Below are positions 45,480-54,834 of a stretch of 64,000 bases of DNA, piece after piece (within the stretch, counting starts at the first letter, position 1; each line of letters begins with the position of its first letter). The stretch is taken from the NCBI GenBank assembly GCA_964464895.1, contig CAYXGY010000010.1, positions 13,924 through 77,923 of the forward strand, in the 5' to 3' direction. The DNA comes from Helicobacter_D sp964464895. Lineage in GTDB: Bacteria; Campylobacterota; Campylobacteria; Campylobacterales; Helicobacteraceae. The translations under genes were made by a program, and so were the position numbers. Below the pieces are notes generated by a model. That model was given only the letters and a program-made list of their open reading frames with translations, made no database searches and was not told the DNA's origin.

Positions 45480-46323
45480 TTTCGCGATTCCTCGCCCCTG
45501 AATCTTTTTGCGCAATTTGTGCGGCTTTGTAAAGCCACAAAACGAAACAGAATCCACCAATGAGCAAAGACAAAAGCTGCCCGAGTGTGAGCCAATCAAA
45601 AGCAATAAATCCAATCTGTGCATCGGGTTCTCTAAAAAACTCGGCGACAAAACGCATTAAAGAATACCATATTCCATAAAGGACTCCAATCTCACCCACA
45701 AAACGCACTCTTTTGCGCCAAAAATACAGAATCACAAAGACTAAAATCCCCTCCAAAATTGCCTCATAAAGCTGACTTGGGTGGCGCAAAACCCCCTCTA
45801 CATAGATTCCGATTTCACTTGCTGTTTCGCGTCCGATTAATTCTTGATTTAGAAAATTCCCAATCCGTCCAAACACATAACCCAATGGAATACTAAGTCC
45901 CGCCAAATCCATAAAAAGCCAAAAATCAACTTTTTTGATTCTTGCAAATAGCAAAGAAGCAATCAAAAACCCAATGACTGCCCCGTGATAGCTCATTCCG
46001 CGGATTCCTACAAACTTACCCTGTCTATCAAAAGGATTGAAAATCTCCCACGGATGGCTAAGATAATAACCCGTATAATCGTCATAAAATAAAATATATC
46101 CTAGCCTTGCGCCCAAAATCACGCCCACTTCAACCCAAATAAAATAACTATCCAAAAGCGCATTAGAGATAGGATAGTTATCAAGTTTTACGAAAGCTTT
46201 AGCAACCAAAAGTGCGACAAGCAAGGCAAGCACATACATCAGCCCATACCAATGCACAGGGATTCCAAATACCTCAAAAGCAATGGGGTTAAAATGGCTA
46301 TAAATAGAGTTCCATACTATCAT
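45472..46323 (-). CDS. lgt: Prolipoprotein diacylglyceryl transferase Lgt
   Basis: About 283 residues from ATG 46323 (M-I-V-W-N-S-I). An opening at 46425 would run back into the STAS-like gene. The membrane enzyme that adds diacylglycerol to lipobox cysteines. Features: I-P-V-H-W-Y-G, G-A-R-L-G-Y-I-L-F-Y, then F-G-R-I-G-N-F-L-N-Q-E-L-I-G-R (the Lgt signature) and H-P-S-Q-L-Y-E. Seven or so helices. It overlaps both neighbours. Confidence 0.93.
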   Translation of the reverse strand: MIVWNSIYSHFNPIAFEVFGIPVHWYGLMYVLALLVALLVAKAFVKLDNYPISNALLDSYFIWVEVGVILGARLGYILFYDDYTGYYLSHPWEIFNPFDRQGKFVGIRGMSYHGAVIGFLIASLLFARIKKVDFWLFMDLAGLSIPLGYVFGRIGNFLNQELIGRETASEIGIYVEGVLRHPSQLYEAILEGILVFVILYFWRKRVRFVGEIGVLYGIWYSLMRFVAEFFREPDAQIGFIAFDWLTLGQLLSLLIGGFCFVLWLYKAAQIAQKDSGARNRENV

Positions 46324-46609
46324 TGACAACCTCAAAAAACCGATGCAGCCCCAAGCGCACAAAGGTATCGTATAGATAAGGACTTGCGATATAAAAGTGA
46401 AATTTGAACCCATTTTTGCGTGCAAGCTTCAACCAATAACCCAAAATATAAAAATTCACCTCTTTAGCCTGCGGAATCTCAAAATGAAGCTCCACATTGG
46501 GTTCATTTTTGCGCTTTTCTAAAAGAAACTTCATATCGTGATAATCACTAATCTCCTTAATCTTTCCACGCAAAATATAAACATCGTCTTTTACTTTTTT
46601 GATTTTCAA
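46298..46609 (-). CDS. STAS-like small protein
   Basis: A 103-residue protein from TTG 46609. Pattern: basic strand, V-E-L-H-F-E-I, then V-N-F-Y-I-L-G-Y-W-L-K-L and F-K-F-H-F-Y-I-A-S, ending L-H-R-F-F. This looks like the beta-alpha-beta order of STAS/anti-sigma-antagonist domains, but no conserved Ser is clear. It overlaps the lgt start by 26 bp. Function unknown. Confidence 0.5.
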   Translation of the reverse strand: MKIKKVKDDVYILRGKIKEISDYHDMKFLLEKRKNEPNVELHFEIPQAKEVNFYILGYWLKLARKNGFKFHFYIASPYLYDTFVRLGLHRFFEVVNDSMELYL

Positions 46610-46798
46610 ACTTAGCCTTTTGCAAGAAATTGTGAGATTCTAGCAAAAAGCGACTAAAGATTCCATTGTATCATTACGAGATACAAATTGTGCAAGTGAG
46701 TGAAAATATTCCGCATTTGCGCTCTACAAGCGATAAATGACGCCCATAAACAGCAAAACTCCAAATTTCTAAATTTTTTACTTTTTGTTTCTAATTAA

Positions 46799-46828
46799 TT
46801 GACTTTTAAGGGGGGGGGGGGGTATTAT
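46799..46828 (+). promoter_or_regulatory. Poly-G phase-variable promoter of the autotransporter
   Basis: TTGACT (46799-46804), TTTAA, G13 (46810-46822), TATTAT (46823-46828). The spacer is 18 bp; G12 would give 17. The autotransporter ATG is 37 bp downstream of the -10, with TAGGAGT before it. Slippage in the G run should tune transcription. Confidence 0.8.
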
Positions 46829-46864
46829 TCTGACTTAATTTTATCTTAAAATAGGAGTTAGAAT

Positions 46865-49074
46865 ATGAGGAAGACAAGACTTTCCTACTTTGCCACCAAA
46901 GCCTTACTTGGTAGTTCTATAGCATTGCTTGGGACACAATTAAATGCAGTAGACATTGCGATTAGCAATCAAGATGATTTTGAGCAGTATTTTGAGCGGG
47001 ATAGCGATAATGATTGGTCGTTTCAGGGCAATCCAGCAGAAGACAACACCATTACATTTAATGCTGATGGGTTTCGCTTCGGAGACCAAAGCCGAGCGAC
47101 TTGGTTTGGTCTTGAGGAGGGTGCAACCTTAACGCTAAAAGGGGGCGGCAATGATGAAATTCTTTATAATTTAGATGTAGGAGAAGACGATAGACTCGCT
47201 GGTAAAACCATCATAGATAGTTTGGCTATAGAATTTGTTGGGGGAGAGCAGCACATTAATTCGGATTTGGAGATTAAGAACCGCTCTGAACTTGTATTTA
47301 TGGGCGGTTCTTATGGTGGGAGGAATTTTGATAGCAAAGTATATGTTAAAGGGGATTTGAGTGTTACAGATTCACTTCTTAGCTTTTTTGGTGGTGGTTT
47401 TATCAAAACCGATAAAGCAGCAAATATTACAAACTCTACATTTGAACTCATCAAAGATAGCTTTACCGCACTAGAAGCAAACAATCTCACACTTATAGAG
47501 GCAAAAAGCTTCAATGATACTATAACAAACAATACAATCTATGGAGGCAAAACCATTTCCTTTAGGGATTATGTTTCAGATTCCGCATTGCTTAATGAGA
47601 TTTATAAGGACGCTAAGACAACTATGCCAGAAGATGTTTTAGATTTAAGCAGTATCAATGGTGTAGCATTGGCAGAATACGACCTTGAAGTCAAAGATGG
47701 CAAGCTTGTTGCCAATGGAGGAGCGACAGAGGAGGCATACAAGACAGAGAATCAAGTTGCATTTGATAAGGCTGCAATTGAAAGATTGAAAGAATATATA
47801 GATAATGAAGAGTATGAAGGAGATTATGAATGGAGTGATGCTCTTGTTACTAGATTACAAGCATATTTGACCGAAGCCAAAACCGCATTAGATTCCATTG
47901 ACGCTACTGATGATAGAGCCTATATCAATGCAGTTACAGGAGGCTTAAACAATGAGGATATGACTGCTGCTCTTGCCTTGCGTGGGATTGCGGATTCTCT
48001 TGGTGCTCTTGGGGCAGATTTGATGAGTAGAGAAGGAATCCAGCTTGCCATTGATATTAAAAACGACACACAAGAAAATGGCAAGAGCGCAAGCAATTTC
48101 ACTCAAGCAACCAATACGACAATTTCTGTGGCAAATGATATGTCTATTAGCTCAAGAATTGCAATGCAAAACATCCTTATAGCACTTATGCAACAAAGCT
48201 TTCTAAACTCAAGTTTGCTTCTGTGGCAAGCGATATTACACCAAACTACCTAGACAATACTTATGCGCGCAGTGTATGGGCAAATGTCTTTGGTGGAGCA
48301 AATATCATTGATTCTCATAGTGGAGGATTGTATGGGATTAGTGTGGGGGCAGACAACTATATCACCGACAATGTCTTACTTGGAGCATATTTTAGCTATG
48401 CAAACTCTACACTCAAAGATTCCTCTTTCAAACAAGAAAGTGATAACTACCAATTAGGAATTTATTCTAATATCCATTTAAATCCTTTGTGGGAGCTAAA
48501 CTTAAAGGGCTATGGACAAATCTCTCCTATGGATACAAACTATGTCCAAACAGATGGAGATTATAAAGGGGATTACACAAGTAAGTTTTTAGGACTTAGT
48601 GCAAGTATTGGTAGAAGAGTGGAGTTTGAAAATCAAAGCTTTTATCTCAAACCCTTTGTAGGAGCGAATTATTACTTTAGCTATATCCCAAGCCATACAG
48701 ACAAAGGATTAATTTCTAAGAAAATGGATTCAAGCAAGAATAACTCTCTAAGCCTAGAAGTCGGAGCAGAGTTTAGAAAATACTTTGATGAATCCTCTTA
48801 TTTCTTTGCGATTCCAAAAATTGAACAATATGTGCTTAATAGCTCTGATGACTATAATGTAACTTTGGCTGCTAATAATGCGTTCTTCACACAAGTAAGA
48901 ACTGATGATAAGAAAAAGACTTATGGCGGATTAATTATGGGTGGAAATATGAATCTCACAGACCAACTAAGCTTAAATGTGGGTGTGGGTGTAAAACAAA
49001 TCCTTGCAGGAAAAGTAGAGAGCAAAAATGAAACCTATCTCACAGGACAGGCAGGATTAAAATATAAATTTTAA
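46865..49074 (+). pseudogene. Autotransporter, frameshifted before the beta-barrel
   Basis: A type V secretion outer-membrane protein. Residues 1-30 form a signal peptide. The passenger (about 31-420) is Asn/Asp-rich with no catalytic motif seen. The second frame (from about 48223) is a beta-barrel ending G-L-K-Y-K-F with the required terminal Phe. The first frame leaves at about 48173, after R-I-A-M-Q-N. One added base (A-A-C-A-A-T-C-C-T) gives M-Q-N-N-P-Y-S-T-Y-A-T-K-L-S-K-L, a common Helicobacter linker, and a total near 736 residues. The span is one base short of a multiple of three. As read, the passenger would lack its barrel. Confidence 0.8.
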
Positions 49075-49127
49075 TGGATTGCAATTTACACCAAATGATT
49101 TTGAAAGTTTTATTCTCCTTTAGCTGA

Positions 49128-49161
49128 AGCCACAAATCGCTTGAAAGCGACTTTGTGGTTT
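49128..49161. terminator. Hairpin after the autotransporter
   Basis: CCACAAATCGCTT and AAGCGACTTTGTGG form a long stem around a small loop, weakly U-rich after. The rest of 49075-49450 contains repeat-like inverted segments (TTGTAATCATCTATAATG, GGTTGTATGC) and no gene. Confidence 0.5.
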
Positions 49162-49450
49162 ATAGCATTATCTTAAGATTCTCTCAATTGCTAGATTTTA
49201 GAAATTTCACTCCTTTACAAAGACTTACCATTGTATCCTTGCACAACCTTACAAAAGGGTTGTAATCATCTATAATGTCGGCTTTTATCATTGCAATGCC
49301 TCCTAAGGAGTTGTGGCACATACTGCGTAGGGTGGTTGTATGCTCTGTGTAAATCTATAATGTTGCACATCTAACTTATAATTTTACCACTTTGTCCTTA
49401 TTCAAATTTATGTTAAAATCTACCCTAATCTTTACCCACAAAGGCAAAAA

Positions 49451-50758
49451 ATGACATCAAAAGCCACAGAATCCGCAAAACTCAAAGAACTAGACCTTTC
49501 GTGTATTTGGCATCCTTGCACGCAAATGCACGACCACGAGGCGAACATTCCACTCATTCCGATAGCGCGTGCGCAAGGCGTTTATCTTTATGATTTTGAG
49601 AACAAAGCTTATTTGGATTGTATTTCTAGCTGGTGGGTGAATCTCTTTGGACACTGCAATCCCTATATCAACGCCAAACTAAAGGAGCAATTAGAAAGCT
49701 TAGAGCATATTATTTTTGCAGGCTTCACACACAAGCCTATCATTGAGCTATCTAGCCGACTTCTAGGAATCCTAGACTCTAAGTTTGGCAAATGCTTCTA
49801 TGCCGATAATGGCTCAAGCGCAATTGAAGTTGCACTCAAAATGGCATTTCACGCTTGCGCAATCCAAGGCGAAAGAAAAGCAAAATTTCTATGCCTAGAA
49901 AATGCCTATCACGGAGAGACTATTGGGGCATTAAGCGTAGGTGATGTGGGGATTTATACGCAAGTCTATCAGCCACTTTTGCTAGAAACTTTGAAAGTCA
50001 AAGCTCCAGGTGGTGAGAATTTCACAGAATCCCTAGAATCCTTAAGGGCATTATTGCAAGCGCACAAGGGGGAAATTGCCGCTTTTGTGTTAGAGCCCCT
50101 AATACAATGCGCAGGAAATATGAATATGTATAGTGCGCAATTCGTGCAAGAAGCGGTAAAAATGTGTCAAGAGGCGGGGATTTATGTGATTTTTGATGAG
50201 ATTGCGGTAGGATTTGGACGCACAGGAAGCTTTTTCGCCTACCAGCAATGCGGTGTCGTGCCAGACTTTTTATGCCTTAGCAAAGGAATCACAGGGGGAT
50301 ATTTACCCCTATCTGTCGTGGTTACAACAAATGAAATCTACCGACTCTTTTATGCGCCCTATGAAACACACAAGGCTTTCTTGCATTCGCACTCTTACAC
50401 AGGAAATGCTCTTGCTTGCGCGTGTGCCAATGCGGTTTTGGATATTTTTGAACAAGAAAATGTGCTAGAAAACAATGCGATTCTCTCACAATTTATTTGG
50501 GAAAAGCTACAAGCCTTGCGAGAGTTTGACTTCGTGCGTAATTTGCGACATTGTGGGTTGGTATTTGCCTTTGATTTAGGAGGATTTGAGGGAGTGCGCA
50601 AGGGCTTAGAAGTGTTTAATAAGGGCTTAAAACGTGGCTTACTCCTGCGCCCACTTGGCAATACAATCTACCTTATGCCCCCCTATGTCTTAACCAAAGA
50701 GCAAGCAAGTTACATTGTAGAATCTCTCGTGGAGATTCTCAAAAGCTTTGGAAGATGA
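49451..50758 (+). CDS. bioA: Adenosylmethionine-8-amino-7-oxononanoate aminotransferase
   Basis: A 435-residue PLP enzyme of biotin biosynthesis, with SAM as amino donor. It has W-H-P-C-T-Q-M, I-S-S-W-W-V-N, F-Y-A-D-N-G-S-S-A-I-E, F-D-E-I-A-V-G-F-G-R-T-G and the PLP lysine in S-K-G-I-T-G-G-Y-L-P-L. Length and motifs fit BioA rather than a general class III aminotransferase. No other bio genes in the window. Confidence 0.93.
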   Translation: MTSKATESAKLKELDLSCIWHPCTQMHDHEANIPLIPIARAQGVYLYDFENKAYLDCISSWWVNLFGHCNPYINAKLKEQLESLEHIIFAGFTHKPIIELSSRLLGILDSKFGKCFYADNGSSAIEVALKMAFHACAIQGERKAKFLCLENAYHGETIGALSVGDVGIYTQVYQPLLLETLKVKAPGGENFTESLESLRALLQAHKGEIAAFVLEPLIQCAGNMNMYSAQFVQEAVKMCQEAGIYVIFDEIAVGFGRTGSFFAYQQCGVVPDFLCLSKGITGGYLPLSVVVTTNEIYRLFYAPYETHKAFLHSHSYTGNALACACANAVLDIFEQENVLENNAILSQFIWEKLQALREFDFVRNLRHCGLVFAFDLGGFEGVRKGLEVFNKGLKRGLLLRPLGNTIYLMPPYVLTKEQASYIVESLVEILKSFGR

Positions 50759-50828
50759 AAAGTGAATTATCAAGATTTTATAGAATATTTGCTATATTGT
50801 CCAACCTATTTCGAGGAGATTTGATTTT

Positions 50829-51791
50829 ATGACTGCAATTTCAGGCAAAACACAAAACATAAATTTATTTACTCATTCCAAAATGATAGATTCTATTAAA
50901 CTATCAAATTTACAAATTTTCAATGAGGACTGCCAACAAGGACTTAAAACATTAAAAGATAACTCTATTGATTTTATTGTAACTGACCCACCTTATTTTA
51001 TTGATGGAATGGGAAACGAATGGAATGATAAAAATCTCAAAACCAAAGCCGCAAAAAGCGGTGTGATTGGGGGTTTGCCTGTGGGTATGAAATTTGACAA
51101 AGCACAGGGAGAGAAATTACAAAATTTTATGAATCCTTTGGGACTAGAATTTTATAGGATTCTAAAACCCGGAGGATTTTGTGTGGTATTTTCTCAGGCT
51201 AGGCTTTATCATAGAATGGCAATGAGTTTGGATTTAGCAGGATTTGAAATCCGCGATATGTTGGCTTGGAAATATGAGGGACAAGCAAAGGCATTCTCTC
51301 AAACGCATTTTATTCGTAAAGATAAAAGTTTAAGTGAGGAGCAAAAAGAAGTCTTGATTAAAGAATTGGAAGGATATAAGACACCGCAACTCAAACCACA
51401 AATAGAACCTATGGTTTTGGCACAAAAGCCAAAAATTGGCACTTTTGTACAAAATTGGCAAGAATACAAATTGGGGCTTATGAATACTAAAGAAAGTCTT
51501 GATGGGAGATTTCCGGGCAATGTTATGGAGGTTTCAAAACAAAGCAGAAAACAAGAAAGTGATGAGAAAATAGAACATTTAACAAGAAAGCCTGTGTGTC
51601 TTATTTCCCATTTAATTAAGCTTTTCACACAAGAGGGACAAACCGTACTTGACCCCTTTATGGGCAGTGGTTCTCACGCACTTGCGGCATTGCAAAACAA
51701 TCGCAAGTTTATAGGCTATGAGTGTGAGCAAAAATATTTTGAAATAGCCAAAAAGCGCATAGAAAAAGAAATTTTGCAGGATATGTTCTGA
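50829..51791 (+). CDS. Type II DNA methyltransferase (N6/N4, beta class)
   Basis: A 320-residue methylase. V-T-D-P-P-Y (motif IV) comes first near residue 50, and motif I D-P-F-M-G-S-G-S-H-A-L-A is near the C-terminus. That order defines the beta class of N6-adenine or N4-cytosine enzymes. It stops overlapping the endonuclease ATG (TGATG), so the two form one R-M pair. It appears intact, so it should protect even though the endonuclease frame is broken. Confidence 0.88.
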   Translation: MTAISGKTQNINLFTHSKMIDSIKLSNLQIFNEDCQQGLKTLKDNSIDFIVTDPPYFIDGMGNEWNDKNLKTKAAKSGVIGGLPVGMKFDKAQGEKLQNFMNPLGLEFYRILKPGGFCVVFSQARLYHRMAMSLDLAGFEIRDMLAWKYEGQAKAFSQTHFIRKDKSLSEEQKEVLIKELEGYKTPQLKPQIEPMVLAQKPKIGTFVQNWQEYKLGLMNTKESLDGRFPGNVMEVSKQSRKQESDEKIEHLTRKPVCLISHLIKLFTQEGQTVLDPFMGSGSHALAALQNNRKFIGYECEQKYFEIAKKRIEKEILQDMF

Positions 51792-52520
51792 TGAATGAAC
51801 AAGAAATTTTGAGAGTTTTTAACCTCATTATGCAATACCACAATAAATATCTTAAGAACTATGGAGTAAAGCCAATAAAACTAAAAGATTCCAAAGGAAA
51901 CTACACAAAAGATGCTTTGGTATTGATTTATCTTGCACAAGATTATCCAAATACAAAAGCTATTTCAAAAGCAGAAATTACAGATTTCATAAGGCGATTT
52001 TACCCCGATGTGAATGATGTGCAACAAGCTAGACATTTAAGCAAACAAGGTGGGTTTAATATTATTTCGGGCACTCGTGGGGACATTGGTGCTAAGATTC
52101 CAGCGGGATTTTATCAGTTGGTGGATTTAACAACCCCTTATCCCTCATTTAAGTCAGATAGACGAAGCGGGATAGAATCCGCAAACTTTGAAGAGCTTAA
52201 AAAAGAATATGATTACAAATGTGCTACTTGCGGAAGTATAAAGGGACAACCTCATAATACGCAAAAGTGAAATAACCATATTACAGGAGGGGCATATGAA
52301 TCCCGCTTTGCCATTAGAAATAGGCAATATTATCCCACAATGTCAAGTCTGCAATCGTCCCGATAGGGATAGGTGGATTTATGATAAAACAGGCAGAGTG
52401 ATTGAAGTAGCGGATTCTGATGATGGTAAAAGAGTGGTTGAAAAGTATTTTAAAAGAGTGTCGCAATCCACAAAAGAATATTTTTTAGAATTTTTGAAAA
52501 AGCTTCTAAAGCTAAATTAA
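51791..52520 (+). pseudogene. Type II restriction endonuclease, frameshifted
   Basis: The first 160 codons contain Y-K-C-A-T-C-G (the first zinc pair) and end at 52270. The second frame (from about 52296) continues P-Q-C-Q-V-C-N-R-P-D-R. Joined near 52255 they read G-x-P-H-(N)-I-R-K-S-E-I-T...G-H-M-N-P, a Cys4/HNH-like restriction enzyme C-terminus with the catalytic H. The span is one base more than a multiple of three. As read it should be inactive. Confidence 0.75.
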
Positions 52521-52650
52521 ATAAAAGCTTTTTGCAGAATAAACTCTACACAAATTAGAAATTTAAAATCTTACAACCTTTTTATCACTGATTAACCGAC
52601 TTTTAGATACTATCTAACTTCATTATTATTATATAAGAAAATTGTCGTTT

Positions 52651-54060
52651 ATGGAAATTAAATTGGGAAACTACAATCTCTCCTCGCTAAAGAACGTGCC
52701 AAAGAAGCAAGGGCTTGCAATGCTTGCTTTAAGTGTAACTATGCCACTATTGACCGCTTGTACAAATTATGCGCGTGTAAATAGCGAATTTGAAAAAGCT
52801 TTGACACAGCAATCTTGCAATGCTGAATTTTTTGAACAGAATCTCGACAAAGCAAAAAGCAAAAATGACACAATTTATATCGGGCTAAACGCGGGGTTAA
52901 TTGCTAGAAATTGTGGCAAATTTACAATCAGCAATACCTTTTTTGATGCAGTGGAGGATTCCTACAAGGAAGATGTGGATTTAGAAAGCACTCTACAAAA
53001 AGGTGCAAATCTTGCTATTACTACACTTATTAATGATACAATTACTGATTATAAAGGCTCTTTGTATGAGCGCATTATGGTGAATGTCTATAAAGGCTTA
53101 AACTTTATGAGTTTAAAAGACTATGCGAATGCAAGAGTAGAATTTAATCGCGCTTTAATGCGTCAAGACAAGGCAAAAGAATATTTTGCAAGCGAAATCA
53201 GACAGAATCGCAAAGAGCTTGAAGAGGCGAAAAAAAACCCAAATTATCATCAAAATATGAATGGTAATGTGGCAACCATTACAAGAGAATATGAGCACTT
53301 GTTTGAAGAGTTTAACACGACTAAAGAATTTGTCAATCCTTATGCCACTTACTTAGCCTCTATCTTTTTCTTTATGGAACAAGATTATCGCAAGGCTTTG
53401 GACTTGTTTAGAGAAGTCGCAATCATCAACCCCGAAAATACCGAAATTGAGAAAGAATTTAATCTTTTCACAAAAAGAGCCGAACAAATCAATTTCAAAG
53501 ACGTAAAAAAATATATTTTTGTCGTGTATGAAAATGGAATGGGTGTTGTAAAAAGTGACTTCGCCTTAACACTGCCCTTTATTGTAAATAGGCGAATCAT
53601 CACGACAAGCATTGCGCTACAAACACTGCAAAAACGAAATACTTCCTTTGAATATATGCAAGCAAATGGTGCGAAAACTACGCAAATCGTGAATTTAGAT
53701 GATATTGTAGCAACAGAATTTAAGATTAATATGCCTATAATGATTACAAAAGCTGTTGCCCAAACGATTTTAAAGACAACAATCAATGTTGCCATAGCAA
53801 AAGACGATTCTACCGATGGTTTATTATCTGTGCTGAGTTCTTTAATCACTGCTGGCACAAATCAAGCCGATGTCCGCTCTTGGCGTGGATTACCAAAGAG
53901 CATTAGTGTAGCAATGATAGAAAACGAAGGAGAGATTGAAATTAAAGATTCCAAAGAAGGAGAAGTTTTTAAAGGTAAAGTAGAAGAGAATAAAGATGTT
54001 TTGGTTTTTGTGCGCTCTTTCGCACCTTATTCGCCAAGCTATGTTGAAATTATTCAGTAA
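52651..54060 (+). CDS. COG3014-family outer-membrane lipoprotein
   Basis: About 469 residues from ATG 52651; an upstream TTG at 52642 has no better site and later starts are possible. A lipobox L-L-T-A-C follows a hydrophobic core near residue 37. The body has TPR-like helices (Y-A-N-A-R-V-E-F-N-R-A-L and Y-R-K-A-L-D-L-F-R-E-V). Family members precede LpoB homologues, as here. Likely part of a peptidoglycan-related envelope complex (inference from the neighbour). Confidence 0.7.
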   Translation: MEIKLGNYNLSSLKNVPKKQGLAMLALSVTMPLLTACTNYARVNSEFEKALTQQSCNAEFFEQNLDKAKSKNDTIYIGLNAGLIARNCGKFTISNTFFDAVEDSYKEDVDLESTLQKGANLAITTLINDTITDYKGSLYERIMVNVYKGLNFMSLKDYANARVEFNRALMRQDKAKEYFASEIRQNRKELEEAKKNPNYHQNMNGNVATITREYEHLFEEFNTTKEFVNPYATYLASIFFFMEQDYRKALDLFREVAIINPENTEIEKEFNLFTKRAEQINFKDVKKYIFVVYENGMGVVKSDFALTLPFIVNRRIITTSIALQTLQKRNTSFEYMQANGAKTTQIVNLDDIVATEFKINMPIMITKAVAQTILKTTINVAIAKDDSTDGLLSVLSSLITAGTNQADVRSWRGLPKSISVAMIENEGEIEIKDSKEGEVFKGKVEENKDVLVFVRSFAPYSPSYVEIIQ

Positions 54061-54176
54061 TGTTGCGCATAGTAATACAATATATACAAGCACTAATACA
54101 GAAACAAAACATAATTTGGTAAAATCCAAGCATAGATTGAAACAATTTTAATAAATTACATTGTAAGGAGTAAAGA

Positions 54177-54797
54177 ATGAAAAAGGGATTTGTAACAATA
54201 GTCGTAACAACACTGCTTTTAGGAGGATGTTCAACAATAGGAGTTTATACAGATGGTAAAGCAACTCAAGTCAAAAAGGGAGACGCTTTAACCTTGGGAA
54301 TTGATAGAGAAGATTTTGAAAATGTAGCAGAATCAATGATTAATAGTATGCTTAATGACCCAGCATTTGCCAATATCACCCCCGAGCAAAGAAAGGTAAT
54401 TGCGATGGGAAAAATGGTGAATGACACGCCACAAAGAATTGATATGGACAAGCTTACCGCAAAAATTACATCTGCGCTAAGAAAGTCAGGCAAATTTATA
54501 TTGACTTCAGCAGTTGCCGCTGGTGGTGCGCTAGATAGTGTGAGTGAAGATGTAAGAGAGCTAAGAGATAATGATGAGTTTGACCAACAAACAATCGCGG
54601 ACAAGGGGACATTGGTATCTCCAGACTTTTCACTAACAGGTAAAATTCGTCAAGACAATGCGAAGCTAAAAAGTAAAAAAGTACAAGTGGAATATTTCTT
54701 TCTTTTGAGAGTAACAGACCTTAACTCTGGTCTTGTGTATTGGGAAGATGAACAAACAATTGATAAAGTGGGCTCAAACAAATCTGTAACTTGGTAA
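54177..54797 (+). CDS. lpoB: LpoB-like penicillin-binding-protein activator
   Basis: A 206-residue lipoprotein with signal L-L-L-G-G-C-S. The domain has D-R-E-D-F-E-N-V-A-E-S-M-I, I-D-M-D-K-L-T-A-K-I-T-S-A-L-R-K-S-G-K-F, S-P-D-F-S-L-T-G-K-I, and ends Y-W-E-D-E...K. This matches LpoB, the outer-membrane activator of PBP1b in gamma-proteobacteria. Here it lies right after the COG3014 gene. Conservation of PBP contact is not judged. Confidence 0.75.
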   Translation: MKKGFVTIVVTTLLLGGCSTIGVYTDGKATQVKKGDALTLGIDREDFENVAESMINSMLNDPAFANITPEQRKVIAMGKMVNDTPQRIDMDKLTAKITSALRKSGKFILTSAVAAGGALDSVSEDVRELRDNDEFDQQTIADKGTLVSPDFSLTGKIRQDNAKLKSKKVQVEYFFLLRVTDLNSGLVYWEDEQTIDKVGSNKSVTW

Positions 54798-54834
54798 GAA
54801 AATTTTTTGCTTGTTTTCCTCACACAAGGAAATA

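Noticed and set aside
45479..45650. Extra N-terminal 57 residues on the ABC-F protein
   Set aside because: It is the lgt coding region read in another frame. The first ABC domain starts right after ATG 45479.
46323..46425. Longer N-terminus for lgt
   Set aside because: It lies within the STAS-like gene, and the Lgt family begins near the later Met.
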